Shown piece after piece: positions 34,073 through 46,344 of a stretch of 64,000 nt of DNA. Numbering within the stretch: the stretch's first letter is position 1; each line of letters starts with the position of its first letter. A program made the position numbers and the translations under genes. Under the pieces are notes generated by a model. The model worked only from the letters and a program-made list of their open reading frames with translations, had not been told where the DNA came from and did no database searches. The DNA is from Dillenia suffruticosa (Eukaryota > Streptophyta > Magnoliopsida > Dilleniales > Dilleniaceae), in assembly GCA_033439265.1 (NCBI GenBank), contig JAVTVX010000020.1, forward strand, positions 12,914,001-12,978,000. Direction: 5' to 3'.

Positions 34073-35825
34073 CACTACAAAAAAACAGATTTTTAGCCAC
34101 AAATTTAGTGACGAAAATTTTTAAAAAATTCGTAGCGACGGATTTAGCGACAAAAAATTTTCGTCGCTAATAACGCCTCGTAAAAATTTAGTGACGAAAA
34201 TTAGAAATCCATCGCAACATTTAGTGATGAAAATTAGAAATCCGTCGCTAAATTTAGCGACAAATAATTTTTTGTCGTTAAAATTCGTCACAAAATTTAG
34301 TTACGAAAAATTATCCTTCGCTACGACAGAAAAAAAAAATTCATTGCTAAATTTAGCTACAAAAATCTCAAATTCATCGCTAAATTTAGCGACAAATAAT
34401 TTTTGTCGCTAAAATTTGTCGCTAATTTAGGAACAAAAAATTATCTTTTGCTAAATTAGCGATAAAAAAATTATCCGTAATTAATTTAGCGACAGAAAAA
34501 TTATCCGTCCCTAATTTAGTGGCAGAAAAATTATCCGTCACTAATTTATTTTATTTTGTTTTCTTCTTTTTTCTTTTATTTTATTATTTATTATTCTTTT
34601 TCATTTTTATTTTATTTTTTTAATCAGTTTAAAAATGGGACATCTTAATAATATAAAATTATAATTTTTAATAAAATATAATTTATTAATAATTTAAAAA
34701 ACATATATATTTAATCACAAAATATTTTTATTCGAATATATAAGTAAATATAATTATTATATATAAGAAATTTCAAAGAAAAAAAAAACCCAAGTAAAAG
34801 GAAGGAAAAAAGTTGAGAATAAAGAAAATGAGGAGGAAGAAAGAAAAAAAAATACTTACACACAAGTCTTAGGGTGGTCCAGTGGTTGACACGTTGCTTA
34901 TTCAAATATGGTTCCATAACAGCACTTTTTTAGCATTATTTAGCATTAAAACGCCCCGAAGGGCGCGCGAGCCTGCCTGCACCCGAGCACGCGCGCGCCT
35001 GCCTGGGCCCGCGCATGCGCACCCACGTGGGCGCCAGTGCATGCATGCACGGGCGCCTGCGCAGGCGCGCTTAGGCGCTCACCCCTGCGTGCGCGGGCGA
35101 GCTCGAGCAGATGCACGCCTAGTAGGCGCGCGCCCCTACCTATGCCTGAGCCCCAACAGGCGCGCGCGCCTGCCTGCTCTCGTACATGCGCGCCCACGCG
35201 GGCGCCAGTGCATGCATGCGCGGCGCCTACATGGGCGTGCCTAGGCGCTCACCCTTGACTGTGCCCGGGGCCCGAGCAGGCGCGAGCCCAAGTAGGCGCG
35301 CGCCTGCATGCGCTGGCGCCCATGCATGCATGCGCGAGCGCCCGCACGTGGCTCGCACCCAGGCCTACCGAATTAATATTAATTAAAAAATATTATAAAT
35401 GATTTGTATTATTGAATAAAATAATAGAAATAAAATAAAAGGTGCCTATACAATACTAAAAAATATTAAATAAAAAAATTGAAAAAAATAAATTAATTAA
35501 AAAAATATTAATATTATTCTTAGAAAAATAAAATATAAAAAATAAAATAAAATGTTATTTTAAAATATTATAACAGGGTTTTAAATAATATAATTTAAAT
35601 AAAATAAAATATATGGTGTTTTTTAAGATTTAAATAATATTATTCTTTAAAAAATGAAATATAATATAATAAAATAAATTGTTAAATTAAAATATTATAA
35701 AATAGTAATATGATTTGTTAATATAAATTAAAGAAATGAAATAAAACTGATTCAGCGACGTACTTGAAAATTTGTGGCTAAATTACCAGCCGATAAAATT
35801 TATCGTTGCTAAATTAATTATAAAA
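34073..35825 (+). mobile_element. CACTA-like non-autonomous element, right end unclear
   Basis: Starts CACTACAAAAAAACAG, preceded by TCA (possible target duplication). About 480 bp of subterminal TAGCGAC(G/A)/GTCGCTAA motifs follow, then AT-rich DNA homologous to 25.98-26.28 kb, a SINE-like A box, GC island 3 (34955-35370), AT-rich filler and short TAGCGACG-like motifs at 35753-35815. No TTTTTGTAGTG end is visible before R2, so the right terminus is lost or displaced. Confidence 0.6.
34870..35370 (+). repeat. SINE-like A box and GC-rich island 3
   Basis: GTGGTCCAGTGGTTGACAC at 34874 resembles a pol III A box and matches the SINE-like head at 26282 in context; its B box (GGTTCCATAAC, 34910) is degenerate. 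The island (34955-35370) consists of words such as GGCGCGCGCC, GCATGCATGCACGGGCGC and CCTGCCTG in a loose ~170-bp repeat. Confidence 0.6.
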
Positions 35826-35839
35826 TAGTAATTAATGAT

Positions 35840-36382
35840 GTTATATGTATGATTATATTGTTTTTTTTTTTATTATGAAGTCAAATATATTACTATGATT
35901 AATATTATGATTAGGATTAAATTGTGTTAGTGTTTTACGTCCCATCCATGAGTTTTGTAATTTTTTATTAAGAAATTTTAATTTTTTTATGTTGAATTAT
36001 TGAATTGAATAAAAGATTGATTGAAAGATTGAAAGAAAGTTGTCGTGAGATGGGAGAGAGAGTGAGAGAGAGAGAGAGAGGAGATTGAAAGGGGTAACTG
36101 ACAAGAGAAGATTGAAATTATGAACAACCTTTGAAAAATGAGAGGCTTTTACTTTCGCAAAAAGGGTTGTAAAGATTTTTGGAGATTGGGAGGTGATTTT
36201 AAGACGAGAAGAAATTGAAAGATGAGAAGAAATTGAAAGATGCATTTGATAAAATAAAATATAATATTTTTTTATAAAAGGGCTCAAAATTTTCGATCAC
36301 GATCATGAAAATTAATTTGGTTATACATTAAATTAAATTATTAGCTCTAGGTAAAAAAAAAAGCTCGCGGAAGAAATTGTAT
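35840..36382 (+). repeat. Direct repeat R2 (~0.54 kb), partner of R1
   Basis: Same order of landmarks as R1, including the (GA)n run at 36056-36081 and the GGTAAAAAAAAAAGCT + GGAAGAAAT end. It continues directly into unrelated AT-rich DNA instead of a CACTA end. Confidence 0.75.
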
Positions 36383-37254
36383 AATAATTTATATTTTGAA
36401 ATAATTCTTTCTCAGTCTCAAGAGTTTTTTGTGACTTATATTATTTTATATTTTGTAATAATTGTTTCTCAAGTTTTTTGTTAAAGTTGTCAATTATATT
36501 AGAAAACTCATGCCCTTTTATCTTAATAATCATATTTTTTTTAGTTATATCTTAAATTTTTAACATTACAATAAATTCTTTTTTGTCTCATTTCTTTCTC
36601 GACATCTATAAAATATTTCACAATTTTTTTTGAATTCTTTATATTTTTATAATAGACAAGTGATATAAAATATTTCACAATTTTTTTTTTGAATTATTTA
36701 TATTTTTATAATAGACAAGTGATAAATACAAAATTCTTTATTGTGGTGCAAGGAAAAGAAAAAAGAATTATAGAGTTTTACCCAAATAGATTTGTTTGTC
36801 GAATAGGTAGCAAAACAATTTATTTGTCCACGGTAGCAAATTAAGGCTATCCTATCCTATGAGACACTAAGCTTAAAGCAACAAACAAAAAATAAATAAT
36901 TAAAGCAATAATAAATAGTAGAAACAAATATTTAAAAAATGTATATAAAATAAAAAAAGTAATTACTTGAGAAATTTGTTTTTTATGGATACAAAAAGAA
37001 AATAATAAAAAAAATGGATAGAAAGAAAAAAATAACAAAACCGAAAAAATAAAAATTATTTTTTGACAAGTCCAAATTGCACTTGCTTTGCGATCATCGG
37101 TAAAGTTTGAAGTTTGGTAGAGTGAAAACAAAATAGAAAAAGATAATTTGAACTTGAGAAGCTCCTGTGACAGACAAGCTGACAAGTCAAACATTTTGGT
37201 TCGGTTACCAATTGCGAGTAGAAAATCACAGGAGGAACAAGAAATTTCAACTTT
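36383..37254. repeat. AT-rich stretch with a ~63-bp tandem duplication
   Basis: The unit ATAAAATATTTCACAATTTT + …ATAATAGACAAGTGAT occurs twice (about 36608-36665 and 36666-36725). The rest is AT-rich with no recognisable gene. Confidence 0.6.
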
Positions 37255-37439
37255 TTGAAAAGAAGGAATGAATTTTTGACCAACCAAGAAGCGAAGAAAA
37301 AAAATAAAACAACTTTACACGATAGGACTCCTCCTTGCACTGCACTCCACTCATACCCCGCCATGCCACTTAGCCACTGCAGCTACACGGCCTTCCCATG
37401 CCTAGCACTGCACATACACTTCCACAACACTACTAATAA

Positions 37440-37760
37440 TAAATTTCAAGTTCTGCAACTGCCTGCCCACCCGCCAAGTGCCACCCTACACTGCCCCCTA
37501 CCACTAAACTCCTGCACTCTCCAACTACTGCACTTCTGCACTCTCCAGCTCACCCACCAAGTGCCGCCCTCCACTGCCACCTACATTACCCCCTACCACT
37601 ACACTCCTGCACTCTCCAGCTACTGCACTTCTGCACTCTCCAGCTCGCCCGCCAAGTGCCACCCTCCACTACCACCAACACTGCCCCCTACCACTACACT
37701 CCTGCACTCTCTGGCTACTGCACTTCTACACTCTCCAGCTACACTACTACACTACTGCAC
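37440..37760 (+). repeat. Minisatellite of CTGCACTCTCCAGCTACTG units
   Basis: Units of about 100-110 bp contain CCGCCAAGTGCCACCCT, CCCCCTACCACTACACTCC and TGCACTCTCCAGCT. It lies about 300 bp upstream of the gene starting at 38066, followed by CT-rich DNA (CACTCACTC runs to 38040). This looks like a promoter/5' leader region. Confidence 0.7.
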
Positions 37761-38065
37761 CCTATCCTGCCATCGGAGCTACCACGAGCTAACAGTGCAG
37801 TTATACTACTACTTAACTAAACATTTCTCTCAAAACTCACTCAGAACTTACTCATCACTTTCCTCTCACCACTCACTCTCGCCACTCACTCATAAACTAA
37901 CTCCTATCCTCTCGGTACTCACTCTTTACTCACAAATAAACTGCTATCCAAACTCCTCTCTCGGCTTGTCTCCGCAAGCTTCCTTCACGGCTCATTCCTA
38001 CCGTTTCCTTCAAACTGCCTCTCCTCCTTCTTCAGTGTCTCTCCCAAAGTCACAAACTCGACACA

Positions 38066-39688
38066 ATGGGCTCATCATCTAGAAAAGGAAAAAGAATTTT
38101 GATAGAATCAGATGAAAGCAAACACTTTCCATCTTTGAAAAAAAACAATCTATTTCAGAAGGTATTTTCTCATCGCAACATTACTTCGGGTCGATTAATT
38201 GATTGGAATTTTCTTGATAGTATAAGTTTTCAATACGGAACTTATTTAAAAGAAGTGTGCCCATCTTGGATTCTTAATATGGATAAAAATATATATGAGA
38301 ATACGGTGAGAATATTTTATAATAATATGAAAAAAATCCATAACGATTGTGTAGTTATTGATGGTAATATTAGTTCGTGTAGTTTTCAAAATTATTTTGA
38401 TGGTGAAATAATTGAAGTGACTCCTAAGATGATATGCAGAGAGGCTAATCTTCCGTGGGTGGAGTATGAAGAGTGTGCTTCATATTTAAACACTGAAATA
38501 ATAATGGATGCTAAAATAATATTTAATGATGATAATTTAGAAATTTTTAGCACAAATGCTACTGATTCAAATTTTTAAGAACGAATTCTTCACTTTTTAA
38601 TTATACACGTTATTAAACCACGTGCGGGAAATTATATATCTATTACCCGAGAAGATTTTTGGTTAATGGCGCGTATAATTGAAAGGAAAAATCCAGGATT
38701 ACATTTTTTACTTCCTTATTTTATGATATCTTTAAGAGATTCTTCTAATAATTTATCATATTGTAGTATGGTAAATGGTATTTTAAAATGTCAAATAAAT
38801 CTACAGAAAGAAAATCATTTACAATTAAATATGATTAAAAATAGTATAAATGATAGAATATTATGTAGAGCTTATTGGGTGTGTGAAGATGGAATTTGGA
38901 TAAATTTAAAGAGAAGAGGTGTTCCAGAGCCATGAGCGGAAGAAGTTCGTGAAGAAGTTCATGATGATGATGTAAATCTAAATGATGTAAATGAAAATGA
39001 GAAAAGGAGGCGGGAAGAATTGTTTGAATATATGAATCAGATGAAATTACAGTTGGATAATGTTCGGAGTGAAGTAGGCGAGGTTCGTAGCGAAGTGGGT
39101 GAGGTTCGCAGTGAAGTGAGAGAATCACGAAAAGAAATTGTACAAATTCGAAACGAAGTGGGTGAATTAAGACATAATTTTGATGAATTTAAGCGGCATG
39201 AAATTGGACAAATTCGAAACGAAGTTGGTGAATTAAGGCATAATTTTGATGAATTTAAGCGGCATGATTATAATCTTAAGGAACAGAACCGGGAAGATCA
39301 TGCGAGAATGATAAGTTGCTTGATAAGCATGGAGACAGATGTAGGGGTGAATAGTAATTTTATTAAATGTAGAAGAGATTATTTGCAGCTCGGAACATCT
39401 TCCTCGGGAACCACAGAACCTAGACCAGCTGCGAGCTCTGCCTATCCCGCCTACCCATTCGTCATTTGTCCTCCAAGGACTACATTTGCTTCATTTGCTT
39501 CTCCTCCCATATATAATCTTAATCCTTTTGATATCGGTGAAGTGATAAGAGGAATACCATCCTCTTCTACTGCGACTGCTTCTGCCACTGCCACTGCCAC
39601 TGCCACTGGTAGAATTGCAAGTGGAACTGCATCGTCTTCTCAACAGAGTAAAGCAAAAAAATTTCAACCCAAAGTTCAATTTCCTTAA
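38066..39688 (+). pseudogene. Putative plant transposon protein (PF20167-like) with coiled-coil tail
   Basis: One reading frame from ATG 38066 to 39688 (about 540 codons), interrupted by two in-frame stops. The N-terminus is Lys/Ser-rich (MGSSSRKGKRILIES). It leads into a block typical of the putative plant transposon protein domain: FSHRNITSGRLIDWNFLDSI, CPSWILNMDKNIYENTVRIF, and later FWLMARIIERKNPGLHFLLP. A heptad-rich coiled coil follows (39.02-39.3 kb), built of 21-bp units (EVGEVRS) and a duplicated ~63-bp unit (EIGQIRNEVGELRHNFDEFK). The tail is Ser/Thr/Ala-rich. Function is unknown. It lies between the Ulp1-like gene and TNPD2 inside CACTA2, on the same strand as the transposase genes. 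The two stops suggest a recently dead gene, because the frame is otherwise kept over 1.6 kb. Confidence 0.65.
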
Positions 39689-39759
39689 TTCCAAAATTTT
39701 CCTTTTTTTTGTGTATCATTTTTTTTCCATGTATCATAATATAATAATATAATATAATG

Positions 39760-40149
39760 TATCATGTAGTCATGTATCAGATCCAAAATATTAAATGTAC
39801 ACTATTTTTCTTATTTTTTTCATTTTCTAAATTTTTCAAAATTTTATTTATGTTAAATTTTTTAATTTTTATAATATGCAAAAATTGGTTGCTACGCGCA
39901 ATCGGGCCATCCGCGGCCGGGCCATACGACGGCTGGGGCGCGCACATGCCACACTATCATGTAGTCATGTATCAGATCCAAAATATTAAATGTACACTAT
40001 TTTTCTTATTTTTTTCATTTTCTAAATTTTTCAAAATTTTATTTATGTTAAATTTTTTAATTTTTATAATATGCAAAAATTGGTTGCTACGCGCAATCGG
40101 GCCATCCGCGGCCGGGCCATACGACGGCTGGGGCGCGCACATGCCACAC
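39760..40149 (+). repeat. Perfect tandem duplication of 195 bp
   Basis: 39761-39955 and 39956-40150 appear identical by eye (ATCATGTAGTCATGTATCAG … GCGCGCACATGCCACAC). Each unit contains 130 bp of AT-rich sequence and a 60-bp GC-rich end (GCCATCCGCGGCCGGGCC). Because 195 is a multiple of three, an open frame runs through both. This is either very recent or an assembly artefact. Confidence 0.9.
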
Positions 40150-40540
40150 AGTGTGGCATGTGCTCATGCAGCACACATGAAGGGCATGCGTGCATGTAAG
40201 GGGTAGTGCAAGCGTCGACGCATGCCACTACCCGTTGCATGTATTGATGCAAGTGCCCACGGGCGCCCACTCATGCCACCGCGCGGGCCATCCATCCATG
40301 CAGTGCCTGCCGTGGGGCATGCGAATAGCCAAGGGCCAGCCTTCCATGCATGCAAACCCCGCACGGGGCATGCGAGCAGCAAAGGCCCAACTTTCCATGC
40401 ATGCAGCGCCCGCACGGGGCATGCGAGCAGCGAGGGCCTAGCCTTCCATGCATGCAGCGCGAGCGCCCGGCCATGCCAGCCCTGGCACCCGCCAGCCTGG
40501 TGCCCGCCAGCCCTGGCACCCGCACACACAACCCACGCGA
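39890..40540. repeat. GC-rich island 4, upstream of TNPD2
   Basis: Includes the GC ends of the 195-bp duplication, an inverted ATGCCACAC/GTGTGGCAT, and about three ~51-bp units (CTTCCATGCATGCA…CACGGGGCATGCGAGCAG) at 40341-40470. It lies 1.3 kb upstream of the TNPD start at 41849. Confidence 0.8.
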
Positions 40541-41848
40541 CTAATTACTCCATTTTTTATATTATTAAATTAGATTTATTAATATTATTATTTAAAAATT
40601 TTAATAATATTAAATTACTAATTTCTATAATACATATAATATCAAATCATCCAAACTATTTTATCATTTTATTTCATTATCAATTATCAATCAACCAAGC
40701 CAAAATTTTTAGAATTATCAATCAACAAGGCAAAATTTTTTAGAAAGCTATAACACATTTTATTATGTTATTTCAAAACCATAAGACACTTTCATTTTGT
40801 TAAAAAACTTTTATTTGTTTTTTTATCTAAGGGCGCTTACATAAATAATATTCTCCTTTTTTTTTTCATTACTCTCTTTTGCTTCTTTGCAAACAACCTA
40901 AAACAATTACTCAAGAATCAAACCATCTTAGATGATTATGATGATGTGCACAAGATCATTAGAAGATGATGGATCAAATCACTTAGCATTAAAAAATTAA
41001 ATTTATTGTGTCGAAAGAAAGCTATTTAGGATAGCTGGTTATCCTATCTCGATCCGATATATCTATCCGCTTCAACTTAAATTTTATCCACTAACATTAA
41101 TTTTGCCACATTAATGTTAAATATTATTCGGTAATAATTAATTGAGTGAATTCTATATGACATTACCTATTCCTATGCACCAAGGATATAGTTGATGAGA
41201 AGGATGTTGTCACGTAACTCAGAAGAATGTTATCACAGGATGTTGTCACGGGTGAGAAGGATGTTATCAGTGAGAAGGATGTTATCAGTGGGTGGTTTAA
41301 TCCTACCTTTAACCCTTGGATGGATGAGAGAAGGATGTTAGTGATACTACTGTTCATATTATTCTCTTACAACCCTCTTACCACCTTTCAACCAAATAAA
41401 TCCTAAATTTTTTATTTACTCGAGAAAATCATACCGACCACAGCGCATGCCACGCATGTGAGGGAAGGTTATTATTAATTTTTTGATTGTGGTAATTAAA
41501 TTAATTTTGACGGAAAAAAGGACCAAATTTTTGCGGTAATTAAATTAATTTTGGTGCGAAAAAATACCAAATTTGGGCATGTGAAAATACCAAATTTGGG
41601 TGCCAAAAATATCTTGTCATATTAACTTCATTTATTTCTTCATTTATTTCTTTTTTTTCTAGTCTGCTGCTTTTTCCTATGTTATGTTATGTTGTGTTTA
41701 TGTTGTTGGGTTAAGCATATTTCTCTCTCGTATTTCATTTATTTCTTTCTCTCCCTTACTCTTCTTCATTTATTTGCTTTGCAAATCTCTTCATTTATTC
41801 TCTATTTGCTTTCTCTCTTTCTCTATGCTTTTGCAAATCTTTATTTTC
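40541..41848 (+). other. Leader region of TNPD2
   Basis: AT-rich. GAAGGATGTTATCAG-type words repeat at 41197-41340, and ACCAAATTTGGG-type words repeat at 41510-41610. A T/C-rich run directly precedes the TNPD start. No other gene is seen. Confidence 0.45.
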
Positions 41849-44800
41849 ATGGATAAGATATGGATGTATTCTAAATCAAGAGGAAATGATGAATATATTA
41901 GTAGGGTTAATACATTTCTTGAATTTGCATATCAAAATTTCAATCCATGGATGGGAAGATATCATGTCCTTGTGTAAAATGTTTTAACACATTGAGATTT
42001 CCAACACGTACAATGTTTAATCATTTGTTACATTATGGGTTTCAACGTGGATACGATAAGTGGATATATCATGGAGAGAGCAACAGAGAGAGTGATGGAA
42101 AAAGGACAGAATCAACATCTGATGCATCTAATGTATCAAACGTACATGATAATCTTTTTCACCATGATATCTTTGGCATGTTAGATGATGCATTCAGTGC
42201 ATCTAAGGTGGATGATTTTAATTCAGATAAATTTCAAGAAATACTTCAGAATGCAAAAAAACATGTATATCCAAAATCAAAATATTCTGTACTTATAACT
42301 ATTATACATTTATATCATTTAAAGTGTTTGTCTGGATGGAGCAACAAATCTTTTTCATTACTGTTAGTATTTTTGGGAGAATTATTGCCTGATGATAACA
42401 TCTTACCAAATAGTTACCATGAAGTAAAGAAAACTATTTCATCTTTAGGGTTGACATATGAGAAAATACATGCTTGTCCTAATGATTGTATGTTATACTG
42501 GAAACATAGAGCCAAAGACGAAGCATGTTATGTGTGTCGTACTTCTAGATGGAAATCAAATACAGATAAAGGAGATGAAGGATGTCAAGAAATTAATAAA
42601 TAAATATTGAGATGGTTTCCTTTAATTCCTAGATTGCAAAGACTATTTACATGTCGGGAAACAGCTTCTTTGATGAGATGGCATCATGATAAGAGAACAA
42701 AGGATAGACTTTTAAGACACCCAGTAGATTCTCTTCCATGGAAGGAGTTTAATTCTTTATACCCAAACTTCTCTTCTGATCCAAGAAATATTCGATTTGG
42801 GTTAGCAGCAGATGGTTTCAATCCTTTTAAAACCATGAATGTTTCACATAGTACTTGGCCAATGATCATGATACCATATAATTTGCCTCCTTGGTTGTGC
42901 ATGAAATCTACCAACTTCATACTCACATTACTTACTCCCGGTCCTAGAAGTCCTGGGGATAAGATAGATGTGTACATGGAACCATTGGTGGAAGAACTGA
43001 AAGAATTATGGAATGAAGGAGTAGATACTTATGATTGTTTAGTTGGTGAAACATTTAAAATACATGCAACACTTTTATAGACCATTAATGATTTTCCTGC
43101 ATATGCTAATTTGTCTAGGTGGAGTACTAAAGGTAGATTTGCATGCCCAGTATGTGGATATGATACATGTTCTCAATGGTTATCTCATGGCTAGAAGTAT
43201 TGTTAGATGGGATATCGAAGATGGTTAGAGTCAATTCATCTATTCAGGTATGATAAACATCCTTTTGATGGGATACAAGAATTCAAAATTGCTCCTAAAG
43301 AACGATCTAGATCTGATGTATTGCGAGAATTAGATGGCTTTGATTTAACAAGTGCTAATGACATGCTTGGATGGAAAAAAAAAATAGCATATTATTTCAT
43401 TTACCTTATTGGAAAAATGTTTTAATTAGACATAACATTGGCATGATGCACACACCAAAAAATTGTTTTTATGTAATTGTTGGTATAATTCTGGGCCAAG
43501 AAGAAAAGTCTAAGGACAATTATAAGGCCAGACTTGATCTTGAGGAGATGGGAATAAGAAAGGATTTACATGTACATAGATCAAACTCTGCAAACATATT
43601 GTTGCCTAAAGCATGTTACCAAATGACCTTGCAAGAGAAAAATGCATTTCTTAAGGTTCTAAAGGAGTTAAAACTTCCTAATGAGTGTTCTACTAATATT
43701 TCCAGATGTGTTCAATTGAAACAGCGGAAGTTAATAGGTCTAAAGAGTTATGACCGTCACATTTTATTGCAAGAGTTTATTCCTATAGCAATTTGTGGAT
43801 CACTCCCCGAGAATGTTACCTCTGTTATCATCAAAATTTGTAATATTTTTAAATGTCTTTCCTCTAGAGTGCTTGACCCACGAGAACTTGAGCAATTAGA
43901 GGTATCAGTTCCACAAATTATGTGCGAGCTTGAAAAGATTTTCCCTCCCTTATTTTTTACCAGCATGATACACTTGATGGTGCACTTGACAACTGAAGCA
44001 AGAATTGGTGGACCAATCACATATAGGTGGATGTATCCCATTGAAAGGTTTGTTTTATTTTTAACTTATTTAGCTCATTTCATTTAACCTACATATTTAA
44101 ATTTCATACAATATATGTATTTAATTTAATATAATTTATGTATATGTATGCAGATACTTAATTTAACTCAAATCCTATGTACGTAATAGAGCACGACCTG
44201 AAGGCTCTATCGCAGAAGGATATATAGCAAATAAGCGTTTGCTATTTTGTTCAAGATATTTAGATGGGGTTGAAACAAGGTTTAATCGTGCATTGCGGAA
44301 TGATGATAATCATATTGTGTTTGGAGAAGATGACTCCACTTTAACAACAATCGGAAGGCCTTTGGGAGTAAGAACACGTTCATATCTTCAAAGACAAAAA
44401 AGAAAAAGAATATATCGAATTCGTCTCAACGACAAGTCATTGCAGCAATGTCATAAATACATAGTATTTAATAGTGACTCAATTGCTTCCTTTAGAGTGT
44501 AAGTATATATTTTCATATATATATATTTTAATATTTAAACTCTAATATCATATATATATTATATATGAAGGGAACATATGCAACATCTTCGAAGAATAAA
44601 TCGTGGGAAGAAATTAAACACTTTCCAAATGGACAAATTTCATAGTAAAGAGTTCACTACTTGGTTTAGTCATCGTGTAAGTATTTCATTTTTTAATATT
44701 ATTAATTTCTTCTCTTTATATAAATACTTAATCTTTTAAGATTTCTTTTGTAGGTTACTAATCCAAAATATGCCGGAGAGATTACAGATGAAATTAAATA

Positions 44801-45413
44801 GATATCTCGTGGACCAGATCCATTCATTAGAAATTACAGTGGCTATCTAATCAATGGATATCGATTTCATGTAAAAGATCGTGAGAAATACCTTCAAACT
44901 TAGAATTCAGGAGTTGTGGTAGCAGTTGATGATATTAGTTATGCAAGTGCGAATGATAAAAGGCCAATTGAAGGTAAAGTTAATTATTATGGCATCTTAA
45001 GAGAAATCATTCAAGTAAACTATAACGGAATGTATACATTTGTATTATTTCGGTATGATTGGGTCGACCTACAACGAGGATGCAAGAAGGATAGATTTGA
45101 TTCAACTCTTGTCAATTTTTCCTATCTCAATCATACCGGTACTAATTTGCTGGATGATCCTTATATTTTGGCATTCCAAGCAAAGAAAGTGTTTTATGTG
45201 GCTGATGAAAGATATAAAGGATGGCTTATTGTAAAACATGTAAAAGTTCGAGATGAATTTGATATGGGTGATGAATTTACAATTCATCATTTCAATTCAG
45301 AAACTAGTCCCTCAACTAATCAGACGTGGGTTCGAACTAATATTGATGAAGATGAAGGAAATATATCAATGGCGATAAATGACGATGATTATGATATTGA
45401 TAGAGTAGGATGA
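41849..45413 (+). pseudogene. CACTA2 TNPD-type transposase
   Basis: Parts in order: the transposase-associated domain (MDKIWMYSKSRGNDEYISRV…, then MDGKISCPCVKCFNTLRFP after a frameshift near 41945, …YDKWIYHGE). The Transposase_21 region follows (ETASLMRWHHDKRTKDRLLR, FGLAADGFNPFKTMN, ILTLLTPGPRSPGDKIDVYM, FHLPYWKNVLIRHNIGMMHT). Next are the HLTTEARIGGPITYRWMYPI block, an intron at about 44048-44150 with YIANKRLL downstream, and …EFTTWFSHR| with an intron at 44680-44754. The last domain reads NYSGYLINGYRFHVKDREKY … YYGILREIIQVNY, DDPYILAFQAKKVFYVAD. Stops after codons ending at 42603 and 43080 and a slip in an A-run near 43380 break it. Splice sites and domain order are otherwise kept, so it decayed later than TNPD1. 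Confidence 0.85.
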
Positions 45414-45804
45414 GATGCATATGTATAGGAAATGTAATTTTGTTTACATATTATCCAATCATTCTTTATTTTTATATTTTTCTCCTTTAATTTATTCGGT
45501 GCACTCAGGTGTAATAATTGGTGTAATATTTTATCCTTAATTACGTTTACTAAAACAAATACTAAAAATTACATTGCATATTACATATGATTATCAAAAT
45601 TTAAAGGTAGTAAGTAGAGTTTTCGCTAATTTACAATTTAGATAGTAAGCAGGTAGTAATAATAATATAGTAGAGTTTTTTAAAATTTATAATTAGTAGT
45701 AATAATATAGTAATATTGTAATAATATTACTGTGTTTTTGAAAATTTATAAGTTACTTAGTCAGCAGATAGTAAGTAGGTAATAAGTAGGTAATAAGTAA
45801 TAAT

Positions 45805-46330
45805 AATATGGCAGGAGCTTGCATGTGCTAGCGCCCGCGATGGCATTGCCTGGCGCCCGCGCTAGAGTTGCATGTGTGCGGTGGCATACGTGGGGGGCGC
45901 CCGTGCTAGCATGGCCAGGCACCCGTCTTGGCCCACACATGCCATATCTCTCTGCTTTTTTTATTATATTAAATTTTTTATATATGGATTATATCAAAAA
46001 TTTCAAATTATGTAGAATAATGATATATTTAATATTATTAATTTAAATAATGTAATGATATAAATTTAGGGTAATTATTTATTGAAATGTAGCATTTAGG
46101 CAAGAACAAATGTTACAAACAATACAGAAAATTAAATTATTGATGATGTAATAATAAAAAATAAATAAATTTTACAAAAAACGAAAAAAATAAAGGTTCT
46201 AAAAATTTATTTGAGCCCTAAATCAAATATATAATAAATTATTCTCCACAAACATCTTTTCCTACATCTTTCCCTCCAAAACTTATAAGTTCTTTCCCTC
46301 CCTCCAAAACTTATAAGTTCTTTCCCTCCA
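45805..46330 (+). promoter_or_regulatory. GC island 5 plus promoter-like block, middle copy
   Basis: After an AAGT-type array (45600-45805), a short GC island (45810-45945; GCGCCCGCGATGGCATTGCC) is followed by about 380 bp matching the blocks at 28.07-28.6 and 46.58-47.0 kb. The match runs up to the CTTTCCCTCCAAAAC words, three of which repeat at 46270-46345. It lies just after TNPD2 and in tandem with the next copy (period about 590 bp). Confidence 0.65.
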
Positions 46331-46344
46331 TCTTTCCCTCCAAA

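Noticed and set aside
37255-38082. 275-codon Thr/Leu/Ser/Pro-rich frame on the plus strand
   Set aside because: Produced by the CTGCACTCTCC minisatellite and CT-rich leader before the gene at 38066. It overlaps that gene's start in another frame and has no domain.
40228-40743. Open frames of 80-170 codons around GC island 4
   Set aside because: Repeat-driven (51-bp units), open on both strands, no domain, and they end in AT-rich low-complexity sequence.
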